From Spirochaetota bacterium (lineage in GTDB: Bacteria > Spirochaetota > Brevinematia > DTOW01), in NCBI GenBank assembly GCA_028276145.1, contig JAPYWX010000039.1, forward strand, positions 1-12,327: a stretch of DNA of 12,327 nt. Reading direction: 5' to 3'. A model generated the notes under the pieces. It was given only the letters and a program-made list of their open reading frames with translations. It had not been told where the DNA came from and did no database searches. The translations under genes were made by a program, and so were the position numbers. Every line of letters begins with the position of its first letter. The first letter of the stretch is position 1. Shown here piece after piece: positions 7,365 to 12,327 of this stretch.

Positions 7365-7393
7365 TTTTTACAATGCTACTTTATTGCTATCAA
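7365..7393 (-). promoter_or_regulatory. Possible promoter of the AsmA-like gene, leaderless
   Basis: On the minus strand, TTGATA (7388-7393), a 17-bp spacer and TAAAAA (7365-7370) end 9 nt before the ATG at 7355. The spacing is ideal for a sigma-70 promoter and the start would fall 2-4 nt before the ATG, consistent with no ribosome-binding site. Confidence 0.45.
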
Positions 7394-7414
7394 ATTAAAA
7401 TGATTTAGTTTTGT

Positions 7415-7432
7415 AGAGAGTCTAGCCTCTCT
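7415..7432 (+). repeat. Imperfect hairpin AGAGAG...CTCTCT
   Basis: AGAGAG (7415-7420) pairs with CTCTCT (7427-7432) around TCTAGC. It looks like a decayed form of the GAGAGGC-TAT-GCCTCTC hairpin at 11803-11819, and is followed by TTAAC, as is the hairpin at 7797-7820. Confidence 0.6.
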
Positions 7433-7463
7433 TAACTAGAATATAACTAGAATAATTAAGAAA

Positions 7464-7596
7464 GTGCTATCAAGTACCAAGTGCTATTTAGCACCCCGTG
7501 CTATTTAGCACTTAGTGCTATTTAGCACCTCGTGCTATTAAGCACTTTGTGCTATTTAGCACTTCGTGCTATTAAGCAATTTGTGCTATTAAGCAC
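7464..7596 (+). repeat. Eight tandem palindromes, exact 17-bp period (GTGCTATTWAGCAC)
   Basis: Units start at 7464, 7481, 7498, 7515, 7532, 7549, 7566 and 7583, always 17 bp apart: a 14-bp palindrome plus a 3-bp spacer (CAA, CCC, TTA, CTC, TTT, TTC, TTT). Units at 7481, 7498, 7515 and 7549 read GTGCTATTTAGCAC; 7532 and 7583 read GTGCTATTAAGCAC; 7566 ends in A instead of C; 7464 is GTGCTATCAAGTAC, still pairable with a G-T pair. The centre always reads ATT or ATC on the plus strand, so the units are direct tandem copies. Arms are conserved while spacers vary freely, so the palindrome, not the whole 17-mer, appears to be what is kept. Confidence 0.95.
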
Positions 7597-7653
7597 CCAA
7601 CCTATTTGATAAAAAGAGGTTCTATCTCTCTTCATTCTCCAATTAATAAGAGA

Positions 7654-7667
7654 GTGCTATTAAGCAC
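7654..7667 (+). repeat. Solitary GTGCT palindrome
   Basis: GTGCTATTAAGCAC, identical to two units of the 17-bp array but 71 bp past its last unit, so out of phase. It is preceded by AATTAATAAGAGA, similar to the AATTAAGAA that precedes the elements at 7464 and 7911. Confidence 0.9.
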
Positions 7668-7687
7668 CCCACCCACCCGATTTTATT

Positions 7688-7710
7688 GTTGGGAAGCTTC
7701 GCTTCCCAAC
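7688..7710 (+). repeat. Perfect hairpin, 10-bp stem with TTC loop
   Basis: GTTGGGAAGC (7688-7697) pairs perfectly with GCTTCCCAAC (7701-7710) around TTC. No T-run follows on either strand beyond a short CCTTTT, so it is not a convincing terminator. The core GC-TTC-GC is a variant of the GC-TAT-GC core of neighbouring hairpins. Confidence 0.9.
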
Positions 7711-7724
7711 ACCTTTTAGTTGAA

Positions 7725-7755
7725 GAGTTATCAAGTACAAAGTGTTAAACAATTA
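7725..7755 (+). repeat. Decayed pair of 17-bp array units
   Basis: GAGTTATCAAGTAC (7725-7738), AAA, then GTGTTAAACAATTA (7742-7755) aligns with the first two units of the array at 7464 (GTGCTATCAAGTAC, CAA, GTGCTATTTAGCAC). The 17-bp register is kept although the palindromes are mutated, so this is probably an old copy of the array start. Confidence 0.65.
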
Positions 7756-7763
7756 GTTAAAAA

Positions 7764-7777
7764 TTGCTATGAAGCAC
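7764..7777 (+). repeat. Mutated GTGCT palindrome
   Basis: TTGCTATGAAGCAC differs from the consensus unit at the first base and in the centre; four of the five arm pairs remain. Confidence 0.6.
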
Positions 7778-7796
7778 ATCGCCCACCTTAATGTTC

Positions 7797-7820
7797 TAAG
7801 GGAGGCTATCGCCTCCCTTA
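7797..7820 (+). repeat. Perfect hairpin, 10-bp stem with TATC loop
   Basis: TAAGGGAGGC (7797-7806) pairs perfectly with GCCTCCCTTA (7811-7820) around TATC. It shares the GGC-TAT-GCC core with hairpins at 3393 and 11803 but has a different outer stem. No T-run follows. Confidence 0.9.
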
Positions 7821-7834
7821 ACCCTAATAGATAA

Positions 7835-7848
7835 GTGCTATTCAGCAC
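7835..7848 (+). repeat. Solitary GTGCT palindrome
   Basis: GTGCTATTCAGCAC, with perfect 5-bp arms and a changed centre. Confidence 0.88.
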
Positions 7849-7910
7849 CTAATTCCCGCTCTAGCAAACTGAAAGATACTGTCAATCTCTTCATTTTTAC
7901 TTAAATTAAG

Positions 7911-7929
7911 AAGGTGCTCAAAGCACCTT
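7911..7929 (+). repeat. Hairpin, 8-bp stem, extended GTGCT variant
   Basis: AAGGTGCT (7911-7918) pairs perfectly with AGCACCTT (7922-7929) around CAA. The arms contain GTGCT/AGCAC of the 17-bp array but are longer and lack the TATT centre. It is preceded by AATTAAGA, like the array start. Confidence 0.85.
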
Positions 7930-8007
7930 GTATTTGAGTTAAATTCAAATCCTTCTAACTGAATCAAATAATATTGAAAAACCAATAAGGAAATTTTATC
8001 TTTGTAA

Positions 8008-8016
8008 AAAGGGGTG
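8008..8016 (+). promoter_or_regulatory. Strong ribosome-binding site of the CDGSH gene
   Basis: AAAGGGGTG lies 4 nt before the ATG at 8021 and differs from the ideal AAAGGAGGTG-type sequence only slightly. It fixes the start and shows that this genome does use Shine-Dalgarno initiation. Confidence 0.75.
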
Positions 8017-8020
8017 TAAT

Positions 8021-8254
8021 ATGGAACCAGTTATAGCTCAGAAAGCACCATACAAAGTTGAACTTGAACCTGGAACATATTATTGGTGTAGATGCGGTAG
8101 GTCAAAAAATCAACCGTTCTGCGATGGATCACACTTTGGAACAGGGTTTGAACCTATGAAGTTTGAAGTTAATGAAAAGAAAACACTCTTTTTGTGTGGG
8201 TGCAAACATACTAAGAACCAACCATTCTGTGATGGAACACATAAGAACCTATAA
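8021..8254 (+). CDS. Two-motif CDGSH iron-sulfur protein (CISD3/MiNT-like)
   Basis: This is a complete 77-residue protein with two CDGSH-type clusters. The first is C23-x-C25 ... S28 ... C34-D-G-S-H38 and the second C59-x-C61 ... C70-D-G-T-H74, each giving the three Cys and one His that bind a [2Fe-2S] cluster. Tandem motifs in a short soluble protein match the type 2 CDGSH proteins of bacteria and mitochondrial CISD3. These are thought to act in electron or cluster transfer and redox sensing; no specific partner is known here. No membrane anchor or signal peptide is present. The gene is monocistronic, with a strong ribosome site, and its stop is 14 bp from the stop of converging topA. Its upstream region is the palindrome-rich gap. 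Confidence 0.93.
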   Translation: MEPVIAQKAPYKVELEPGTYYWCRCGRSKNQPFCDGSHFGTGFEPMKFEVNEKKTLFLCGCKHTKNQPFCDGTHKNL

Positions 8255-8268
8255 ACAGCTTAGGAACT

Positions 8269-9972
8269 TTAACTCTTTGGCACAAAAGATGGAATAACCT
8301 TCTTTACCATTTCAAGTAAAACATTTTTCCAATCTCTAATCTTACCACTCTCTATATCATCTAGAAGTGATTCCATATAAGAGGTAAATTTTAGATCTAC
8401 AACATCTGGATATGTTTTTTTGAGGAATTCATAAACCTTAAACCCCAATTCAGTAGGTACGAGAGACTTAGCTTTTTTCTCAACATACTTCCTTTCCAGT
8501 AGAGTTGATATTATAGTTGCGTATGTTGAGGGCCTACCAATTCCTTCTTCCTCAAGCTTTTTAATTAAAGTTGCCTCTGTATATCTTGGTGGTGGCTGAG
8601 TAAACTTTTTCTCGTATTCCAACTTCAAAACATCCAACTTTTCATTTTTTTCTAACTTTGGCAAGAAAACATCATCAGGAACACTATGAGGATAGAAATT
8701 CATAAAATTCTTCTCAAGAATGGTTTTAGTTCTAGCCGTGAAGTTGTAAATTCCATCACTAGCCAAAACATCAGTAACCAACAAAACAGCATCTTTCATC
8801 TGGCAAGCGACAAACCTACGCCATATAAGGTCATAAAGCTTATAATGATCCTCCGGTATCTTTCCCCTTAACATCGCAGGCACTCTATAAACATCCGTAG
8901 GTCTTATACACTCGTGTGCATCCTGAGAAGTGCCCTTGTTCTCATAAACTCTAGGATTCTGGCTTAAGTATTCCTCACCTATCCTTTCTTTGATAAAGTC
9001 TCTAACTTTATTAAGAGCATATTCTGAAATTCTCACTGAATCTGTACGCATGTAGGTTATAAGTCCAACAAACTCACCATCAACATTCATACCTTCGTAT
9101 AGCTCTTGAGCTATAGCCATTGTCTTATTAGGTGAAAAACCTAATTTTGTAGATGCATCTTGCTGAAGTGTGCTAGTCTTGAAAGGAGGCAGAGGGATAA
9201 TTCTATCTTTTTGAATCTTAACGTCTCTGACATAAATTTCAGAAAGTTTTACTTTCTCCTTTATCTCCTTAAGTTTATTTTCATCAATTCTATTCTCAGA
9301 AGAAAAATAAACTACTTTACCATGAACTTGCTGATTTGTTAACTTCAACCTAAAACTTTTACCTTCTTTTTGGCATAGTATAAAAACATCATAGTAGAGG
9401 GTAGGAACAAAGTTTTTTATTTCCAACTCCCTATCACACAGAATTCTTAAAGCAGGTGATTGAACTCTACCAGCCGAAAGAGCTAACCTCTTCTTTAACT
9501 CCCTTCCCAAACTTTTTGAAAGAATAGGGCTTACTATATAACCCACCAGCCTATCAAGCATTCTTCTAGTCTTCTGAGCGTTGACAAGGTTAATATTGAT
9601 ATCCCTAGGCGATTTAATTGCTTCAAGAATCACATTCTTAGTTATTTCACCAAACTCAACTCTCTTTACATTTTTATTATACTTCCAAACAAGTTCCTTA
9701 ACATGGTAAGATATTATTTCACCTTCTCTATCCTTATCAGAAGCTAAAAAAATTTCTTCAGCTTTTTTGGAAATTTCAACGATTTTAGTTGCTATTTTCT
9801 TTTTACCCGGTAAAAACACATACCTCGGCTCAAGGGTAGAAAAATCTATACCCATCTCTTTTCGGGGCAAATCCTTTATATGCCCCATAGTAGCAACAAC
9901 TACAAACTCCTTACCAAGGTATGTGTTTATTGTCTTAGCTTTGGCAGGCGACTCAACTATAAAAAGCTTCAT
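8269..9972 (-). CDS. topA: DNA topoisomerase I without C-terminal zinc domains
   Basis: A type IA topoisomerase that relaxes negatively supercoiled DNA through a 5'-phosphotyrosine link. The start is firm: MKLFIVESPAKAKTI is the canonical N-terminus. The Toprim domain has E7 and the DxDxE triad D79, D81, E83 (SDKDREGE). MLDRLVGYIVSP (138-149) and LSAGRVQSPALR (165-176) are the usual core blocks; the catalytic tyrosine is Y307 in GLITYMRTDS with R309. TEATLIKKLEEEGIGRPSTYATI (465-487) closes the core. The protein stops at residue 567, just after the core. The Cys4 zinc ribbons of many bacterial TopA proteins are absent, and there is no room for them, as the CDGSH gene ends 14 bp beyond. It begins directly at the stop of serA with no good Shine-Dalgarno sequence nearby, so coupled translation is likely. 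Confidence 0.96.
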   Translation of the reverse strand: MKLFIVESPAKAKTINTYLGKEFVVVATMGHIKDLPRKEMGIDFSTLEPRYVFLPGKKKIATKIVEISKKAEEIFLASDKDREGEIISYHVKELVWKYNKNVKRVEFGEITKNVILEAIKSPRDININLVNAQKTRRMLDRLVGYIVSPILSKSLGRELKKRLALSAGRVQSPALRILCDRELEIKNFVPTLYYDVFILCQKEGKSFRLKLTNQQVHGKVVYFSSENRIDENKLKEIKEKVKLSEIYVRDVKIQKDRIIPLPPFKTSTLQQDASTKLGFSPNKTMAIAQELYEGMNVDGEFVGLITYMRTDSVRISEYALNKVRDFIKERIGEEYLSQNPRVYENKGTSQDAHECIRPTDVYRVPAMLRGKIPEDHYKLYDLIWRRFVACQMKDAVLLVTDVLASDGIYNFTARTKTILEKNFMNFYPHSVPDDVFLPKLEKNEKLDVLKLEYEKKFTQPPPRYTEATLIKKLEEEGIGRPSTYATIISTLLERKYVEKKAKSLVPTELGFKVYEFLKKTYPDVVDLKFTSYMESLLDDIESGKIRDWKNVLLEMVKKVIPSFVPKS

Positions 9973-11574
9973 CTATAATTTTATAAGTCTAACCTCCAAT
10001 ATATCCGGATTAGACTTTATCCTGTCAATAACATCTTGAGGCGGTAGGTTATCAACAGTTATTATCGTTAGAGCTTTATCACCTCTTCTTGCTCTGGTTA
10101 CCTTCATTTCACCTATATTAACACCAGCCTCTCCTAATACAGTTCCAATGAAACCAACAATTCCCGGCTTATCATAATTCACTAGGAAAACCATATAATC
10201 GGAAGGGTCAAGTTCCAGGTAATAATTGTTTATCCTGACTATTTTAGTTTCATTGTGAGGATAGACTGTATACCATATCTCCTCTTTCTTCGTCTTACTG
10301 ACAAAACCAACCCTTATTATATTTGAAAAAACTGAAAAATTATCTTCTTCCTTAGTTTCAAGCAACTTTATCCCCTGAGATTCAAGGTAAAGTAGAGAAT
10401 TAACATAGTTAACAGCGTCTTCACCTACAATTTTTTTCATGAATCCTTTAGCTATAGCCCTAGTGATTATCTCCACAGGCTCGTTTACAATGTTGCCAAC
10501 ATAGGAAATGAGCAACTGGATAACACCACCATCAGAGAGCTGTGAAAGTATAGCCCCAACTTTTTCACCCATCTCTATGTATGGCCTTAGCTCATTAAAC
10601 TTCTGTATACTGACAGAAGGCATATTCACAGCGTTCACTATAACATTATCTTTAAAGAACTTAACTATGGATTCGGCTATTTCAATTGATACATTTTCCT
10701 GTGCTTCTTCTGTTGAAGCTCCTAAGTGGGGAGTCAATATACAATTCTTAGCTGTAAGCAATGGGTTTGAAGGATCTGGTGGTTCTTTTGAGAAAACATC
10801 AACAGCAGCACCTGCAATTCTACCACTATTTAAAGCATCAGCAAGGTCTTGCTCATTGACTATGCCACCTCTAGCACAATTTATTATCCTCACATTAGGC
10901 TTCATCTTCTCTATCTCTTTTTTCGTTATCAAATTCTTGGTTGAATCTGTCAAAGGTACATGTATGGTTATAAAGTCAGATTCCTTAATAAGTTCTTCTA
11001 GAGATACAAGCTTGACACCCAAAGATGCAGCCTTCTCCTCGGAAATGAAAGGATCATACCCTAAAACTTCCATACCCAAAGCCAAGCATCTTCTGGCTAC
11101 TTCACTTCCTATCTTGCCCAAACCAATAACACCTATTTTCTTCCTAAATAACTCAACACCTCTGAAAGATTTTCTATCCCAGTTACCTTGCAGCATTGAC
11201 ATATGAGCAAAAGGAATTTTTCTAGCAAGAGAGAATAACATAGCTAACGTATGTTCAGCTGTCGAAATAACGTTACCCGTAGGAGAGTTCATAACTATTA
11301 TTCCTTTCTCAGTCGCATAGTCAACATCAATAGTATCCAATCCTACCCCAGCCCTAGCTATTATCTTGAGTCTCTTACCTCTATCTATAACTTCTTTATC
11401 AACCTTGGTAGAGCTTCTCACAATAAGCACATCATAGTTACCTATCTTCTCCAGCAATTCCTCCCTACTCGTCTTCTCATTAACCTTAACATTAAAATTC
11501 TCGTAATATGAGAATATATCTAGCCCTACCTTCGAAAATCCATCTGCACACAATATATTGACCTTCTCTTTCAT
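9973..11574 (-). CDS. serA: D-3-phosphoglycerate dehydrogenase, long form
   Basis: This enzyme oxidises 3-phosphoglycerate to 3-phosphohydroxypyruvate with NAD, the first step of serine synthesis. The 533-residue form starts at the ATG at 11574 because GGGAGG lies 4 nt upstream; a TTG 12 codons earlier is open but has no ribosome site. The substrate domain begins at the N-terminus (ADGFSKVG), with ARAGVGLDTID at 73-83. The Rossmann motif GLGKIG is at 151-156. Catalytic residues are R235 (NCARGG), E264 (KEPP) and H283 (PHLGAST). An intervening allosteric substrate-binding-type domain covers about 320-455, and an ACT domain fills about 461-533 (DKPGIVGFIGTVLGEAGVNIGEM), usually the site of serine feedback inhibition. 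Length fits the long class found in many bacteria. The stop TAG is directly followed by the topA ATG. Confidence 0.95.
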   Translation of the reverse strand: MKEKVNILCADGFSKVGLDIFSYYENFNVKVNEKTSREELLEKIGNYDVLIVRSSTKVDKEVIDRGKRLKIIARAGVGLDTIDVDYATEKGIIVMNSPTGNVISTAEHTLAMLFSLARKIPFAHMSMLQGNWDRKSFRGVELFRKKIGVIGLGKIGSEVARRCLALGMEVLGYDPFISEEKAASLGVKLVSLEELIKESDFITIHVPLTDSTKNLITKKEIEKMKPNVRIINCARGGIVNEQDLADALNSGRIAGAAVDVFSKEPPDPSNPLLTAKNCILTPHLGASTEEAQENVSIEIAESIVKFFKDNVIVNAVNMPSVSIQKFNELRPYIEMGEKVGAILSQLSDGGVIQLLISYVGNIVNEPVEIITRAIAKGFMKKIVGEDAVNYVNSLLYLESQGIKLLETKEEDNFSVFSNIIRVGFVSKTKKEEIWYTVYPHNETKIVRINNYYLELDPSDYMVFLVNYDKPGIVGFIGTVLGEAGVNIGEMKVTRARRGDKALTIITVDNLPPQDVIDRIKSNPDILEVRLIKL

Positions 11575-11578
11575 GAGA

Positions 11579-11584
11579 CCTCCC
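11579..11584 (-). promoter_or_regulatory. Ribosome-binding site that decides the serA start
   Basis: On the minus strand GGGAGG lies 4 nt before the ATG at 11574. It overrules the longer reading from TTG at 11610. Confidence 0.8.
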
Positions 11585-11802
11585 AATAATAAGTTAAACT
11601 TTCCTAACAAAGCTTAAATGTCAATTATTGATTTTTTCAAACTGTACCAAACCTATCTAAACTCTTTGGAACATTTAAACAAAAAAATATTTTAAACACC
11701 CCTAAGCCCAAAATACTAAACCTACCTATCAATAAAAGGTTCAGCCCATCTCCACTTCTTAGAACAATTTAAACCAAAATTGCTAAAAGCATCTAATTAA
11801 GT

Positions 11803-11819
11803 GAGAGGCTATGCCTCTC
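11803..11819 (+). repeat. Perfect hairpin GAGAGGC-TAT-GCCTCTC
   Basis: A 7-bp stem with a TAT loop and the same GGC-TAT-GCC core as hairpins at 3393 and 7797. Read on the minus strand it lies about 80 bp past the pgpH-like stop, but no T-run follows there, so a terminator role is not supported. It is preceded by AATTAAGT, similar to the flank of other elements in the family. Confidence 0.88.
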
Positions 11820-11902
11820 TTCAATAAAAATACTTATACCTTAAACATTATTAACGCAAGCATCCTGAAGATGTAAAAAAGCAAAAAGTATCTACAAACG
11901 AA

Positions 11903-12327
11903 TTAAGCATATTTTATTCTTTGATGATACAGAGACCTTAGAGCTTTCTTAATAGCTTCCTTTATTTTGCTTATCTCAAACAGAGTCAACTTGCTATTAT
12001 CTAGATGCCCCTCAACTATTTTGGAAGAAACAACATCATCAACTATATAGTCTATTTTCTCGTAAGAAAGTTCTTCCTCTGACCTAGTTCTTGCTTCTAT
12101 CACATCGCAAAGCATCAGTATAGCTGATTCTTTTGACCTTGGTTTGGGATTATGATACCTGAAGAATTCAGAGTCAACATTAGGAGAGATTTTAAGAGCT
12201 TGCTGATAGAAATACTTTATCAAGCTGTCTGAGTGATGCTCCCAAATCATATTCTCTATTTCCCTAGGGAGCCTATACTTTCTAGCTAATTCAACACCTT
12301 TAGTAACATGGGACTTTATTATTTCTG
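11903..12327 (-). CDS. pgpH: PgpH-type 7TM-HD c-di-AMP phosphodiesterase, C-terminal part
   Basis: The last 140 residues of a larger membrane protein are present; the 5' part lies beyond the right edge. The frame is open to the edge, so the internal ATG at 12250 is not the start. Visible HD-domain features are KSHVTKGVELARKYRLP (residues 4-20 of the visible part, H6), IWEHHSDSLIKYFY (27-40, H30 and H31) and LCDVIEARTRS (72-82, D74), which match metal-binding blocks of the 7TMR-HD family. The tail DIVDD-like helix followed by LTLFEISKIKEAIKKALRSLYHQRIKY is also typical. Family members (PgpH, YqfF) hydrolyse c-di-AMP at the inner membrane, controlling turgor and potassium. The HHS in place of HHG is a small variation. 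It ends 328 bp before the serA start. Confidence 0.85.
   Translation of the reverse strand, partial: EIIKSHVTKGVELARKYRLPREIENMIWEHHSDSLIKYFYQQALKISPNVDSEFFRYHNPKPRSKESAILMLCDVIEARTRSEEELSYEKIDYIVDDVVSSKIVEGHLDNSKLTLFEISKIKEAIKKALRSLYHQRIKYA

Larger units (their letters stand above)
7356..8020. other. 665-bp divergent intergenic region filled with palindromes
   Basis: The gap separates the AsmA-like gene (minus) from the CDGSH gene (plus). I see no coding frame, RNA gene or mobile element. From left to right it holds the possible AsmA-like promoter, an imperfect hairpin, an eight-unit 17-bp palindrome array, a single GTGCT unit, a 10-bp-stem hairpin, a decayed array pair, a mutated GTGCT unit, a second 10-bp-stem hairpin, another GTGCT unit and an 8-bp-stem variant. 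The last 90 bp lack palindromes apart from ATTTGA...TCAAAT (7932-7950), and carry a weak promoter-like pair TTGAAA (7974-7979) and TATCTT (7998-8003) before the CDGSH ribosome site. Confidence 0.85.
11575..11902. other. Intergenic region upstream of serA
   Basis: This 328-bp gap lies between the end of the pgpH-like gene and serA, both on the minus strand. It holds the serA ribosome site, a perfect TTGACA (minus strand, 11619-11624) that lacks a good -10 at normal spacing, and a perfect hairpin at 11803-11819. The rest is AT-rich with no coding frame or RNA gene that I can see. Confidence 0.75.

Noticed and set aside
7464..7596. CRISPR array
   Set aside because: The regular period looks CRISPR-like, but repeats are 14 bp and fully palindromic, spacers are only 3 bp, and no cas genes are present.
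7688..7820. Integron attC sites or intrinsic terminators
   Set aside because: The hairpins lack attC core sites and gene cassettes. They lie between divergent promoters rather than after genes, and no T-run follows.
7932..7950. ATTTGA...TCAAAT as an operator
   Set aside because: It is a 6-bp inverted repeat with a 7-bp gap in AT-rich DNA, expected by chance; there is no second copy or known regulator to support it.
7356..8020. tRNA, riboswitch or small protein gene in the long gap
   Set aside because: No cloverleaf, known aptamer core or ribosome site with an open frame of useful length was found; the structure seen is explained by the palindromes.
8255..8268. Shared terminator between the CDGSH gene and topA
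   Set aside because: Only 14 bp separate the stops, and no stem-loop with a T-run is visible on either strand.
10508..11206. 232-codon open frame on the plus strand
   Set aside because: It lies wholly antisense to serA. Its Ser/Leu/Ile/Pro-rich composition is what the reverse of an AT-rich gene gives, and it has no family resemblance.
11575..11610. N-terminal extension of serA from TTG at 11610
   Set aside because: The 12 extra residues are not part of the SerA fold, and the strong GGGAGG ribosome site lies inside them, just before the ATG at 11574.

Overview
The window is AT-rich, densely packed bacterial chromosome with ordinary housekeeping genes. The organism is probably diderm: it has an AsmA-like envelope protein with an N-terminal membrane anchor. 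The two small unknown proteins at the left end (a charged peptide overlapping a membrane-anchored coiled-coil protein) recall protein pairs found beside flagellar operons in spirochaetes. A spirochaete-like, possibly deep-branching organism is therefore my best guess, but a weak one. No rRNA, tRNA, transposase, integrase or CRISPR array was found.

Layout. From 1 to 3331 the minus strand carries one tight run, transcribed right to left: adenylosuccinate lyase (purB), a CsoR/FrmR-family repressor, a membrane-anchored nuclease-like protein related to Holliday junction resolvases, a 110-residue charged protein and a 254-residue coiled-coil protein, with perhaps the start of another gene at the edge. 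On the plus strand, 3667-5291 holds an FAH-family hydrolase and prmC, overlapping by ATGA. They converge on a minus-strand AsmA-like gene (5298-7355). A small two-motif CDGSH iron-sulfur protein (8021-8254, plus) converges on the serA-topA operon (minus, 11574-8269). The right edge holds the C-terminal HD part of a PgpH-type c-di-AMP phosphodiesterase (minus).

The striking part is between the genes. All three long gaps (3332-3666, 7356-8020, 11575-11902) carry small perfect or near-perfect palindromes. They share a core, GC-TAT(N)-GC or GCTATTTAGC, but have different stems: CAGGC/GCCTG, GTGCT/AGCAC, GGGAGGC/GCCTCCC, GGGAAGC/GCTTCCC and GAGAGGC/GCCTCTC. Two sets form tandem arrays with exact periods: eight units at 17 bp (7464-7596) and four at 22 bp (3410-3489). 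Stems change sequence but keep pairing, and no copy was noticed inside a gene. This suggests a family of hairpin elements kept for their structure, and it is the best candidate here for something undescribed.

Expression. serA and the CDGSH gene have strong Shine-Dalgarno sequences. purB, the FAH-family gene and the AsmA-like gene have none, but have -10-like hexamers about 7-9 nt before the ATG, as expected for leaderless mRNAs. Several neighbours are linked by ATGA overlaps or by a stop directly abutting a start (serA-topA), suggesting translational coupling.
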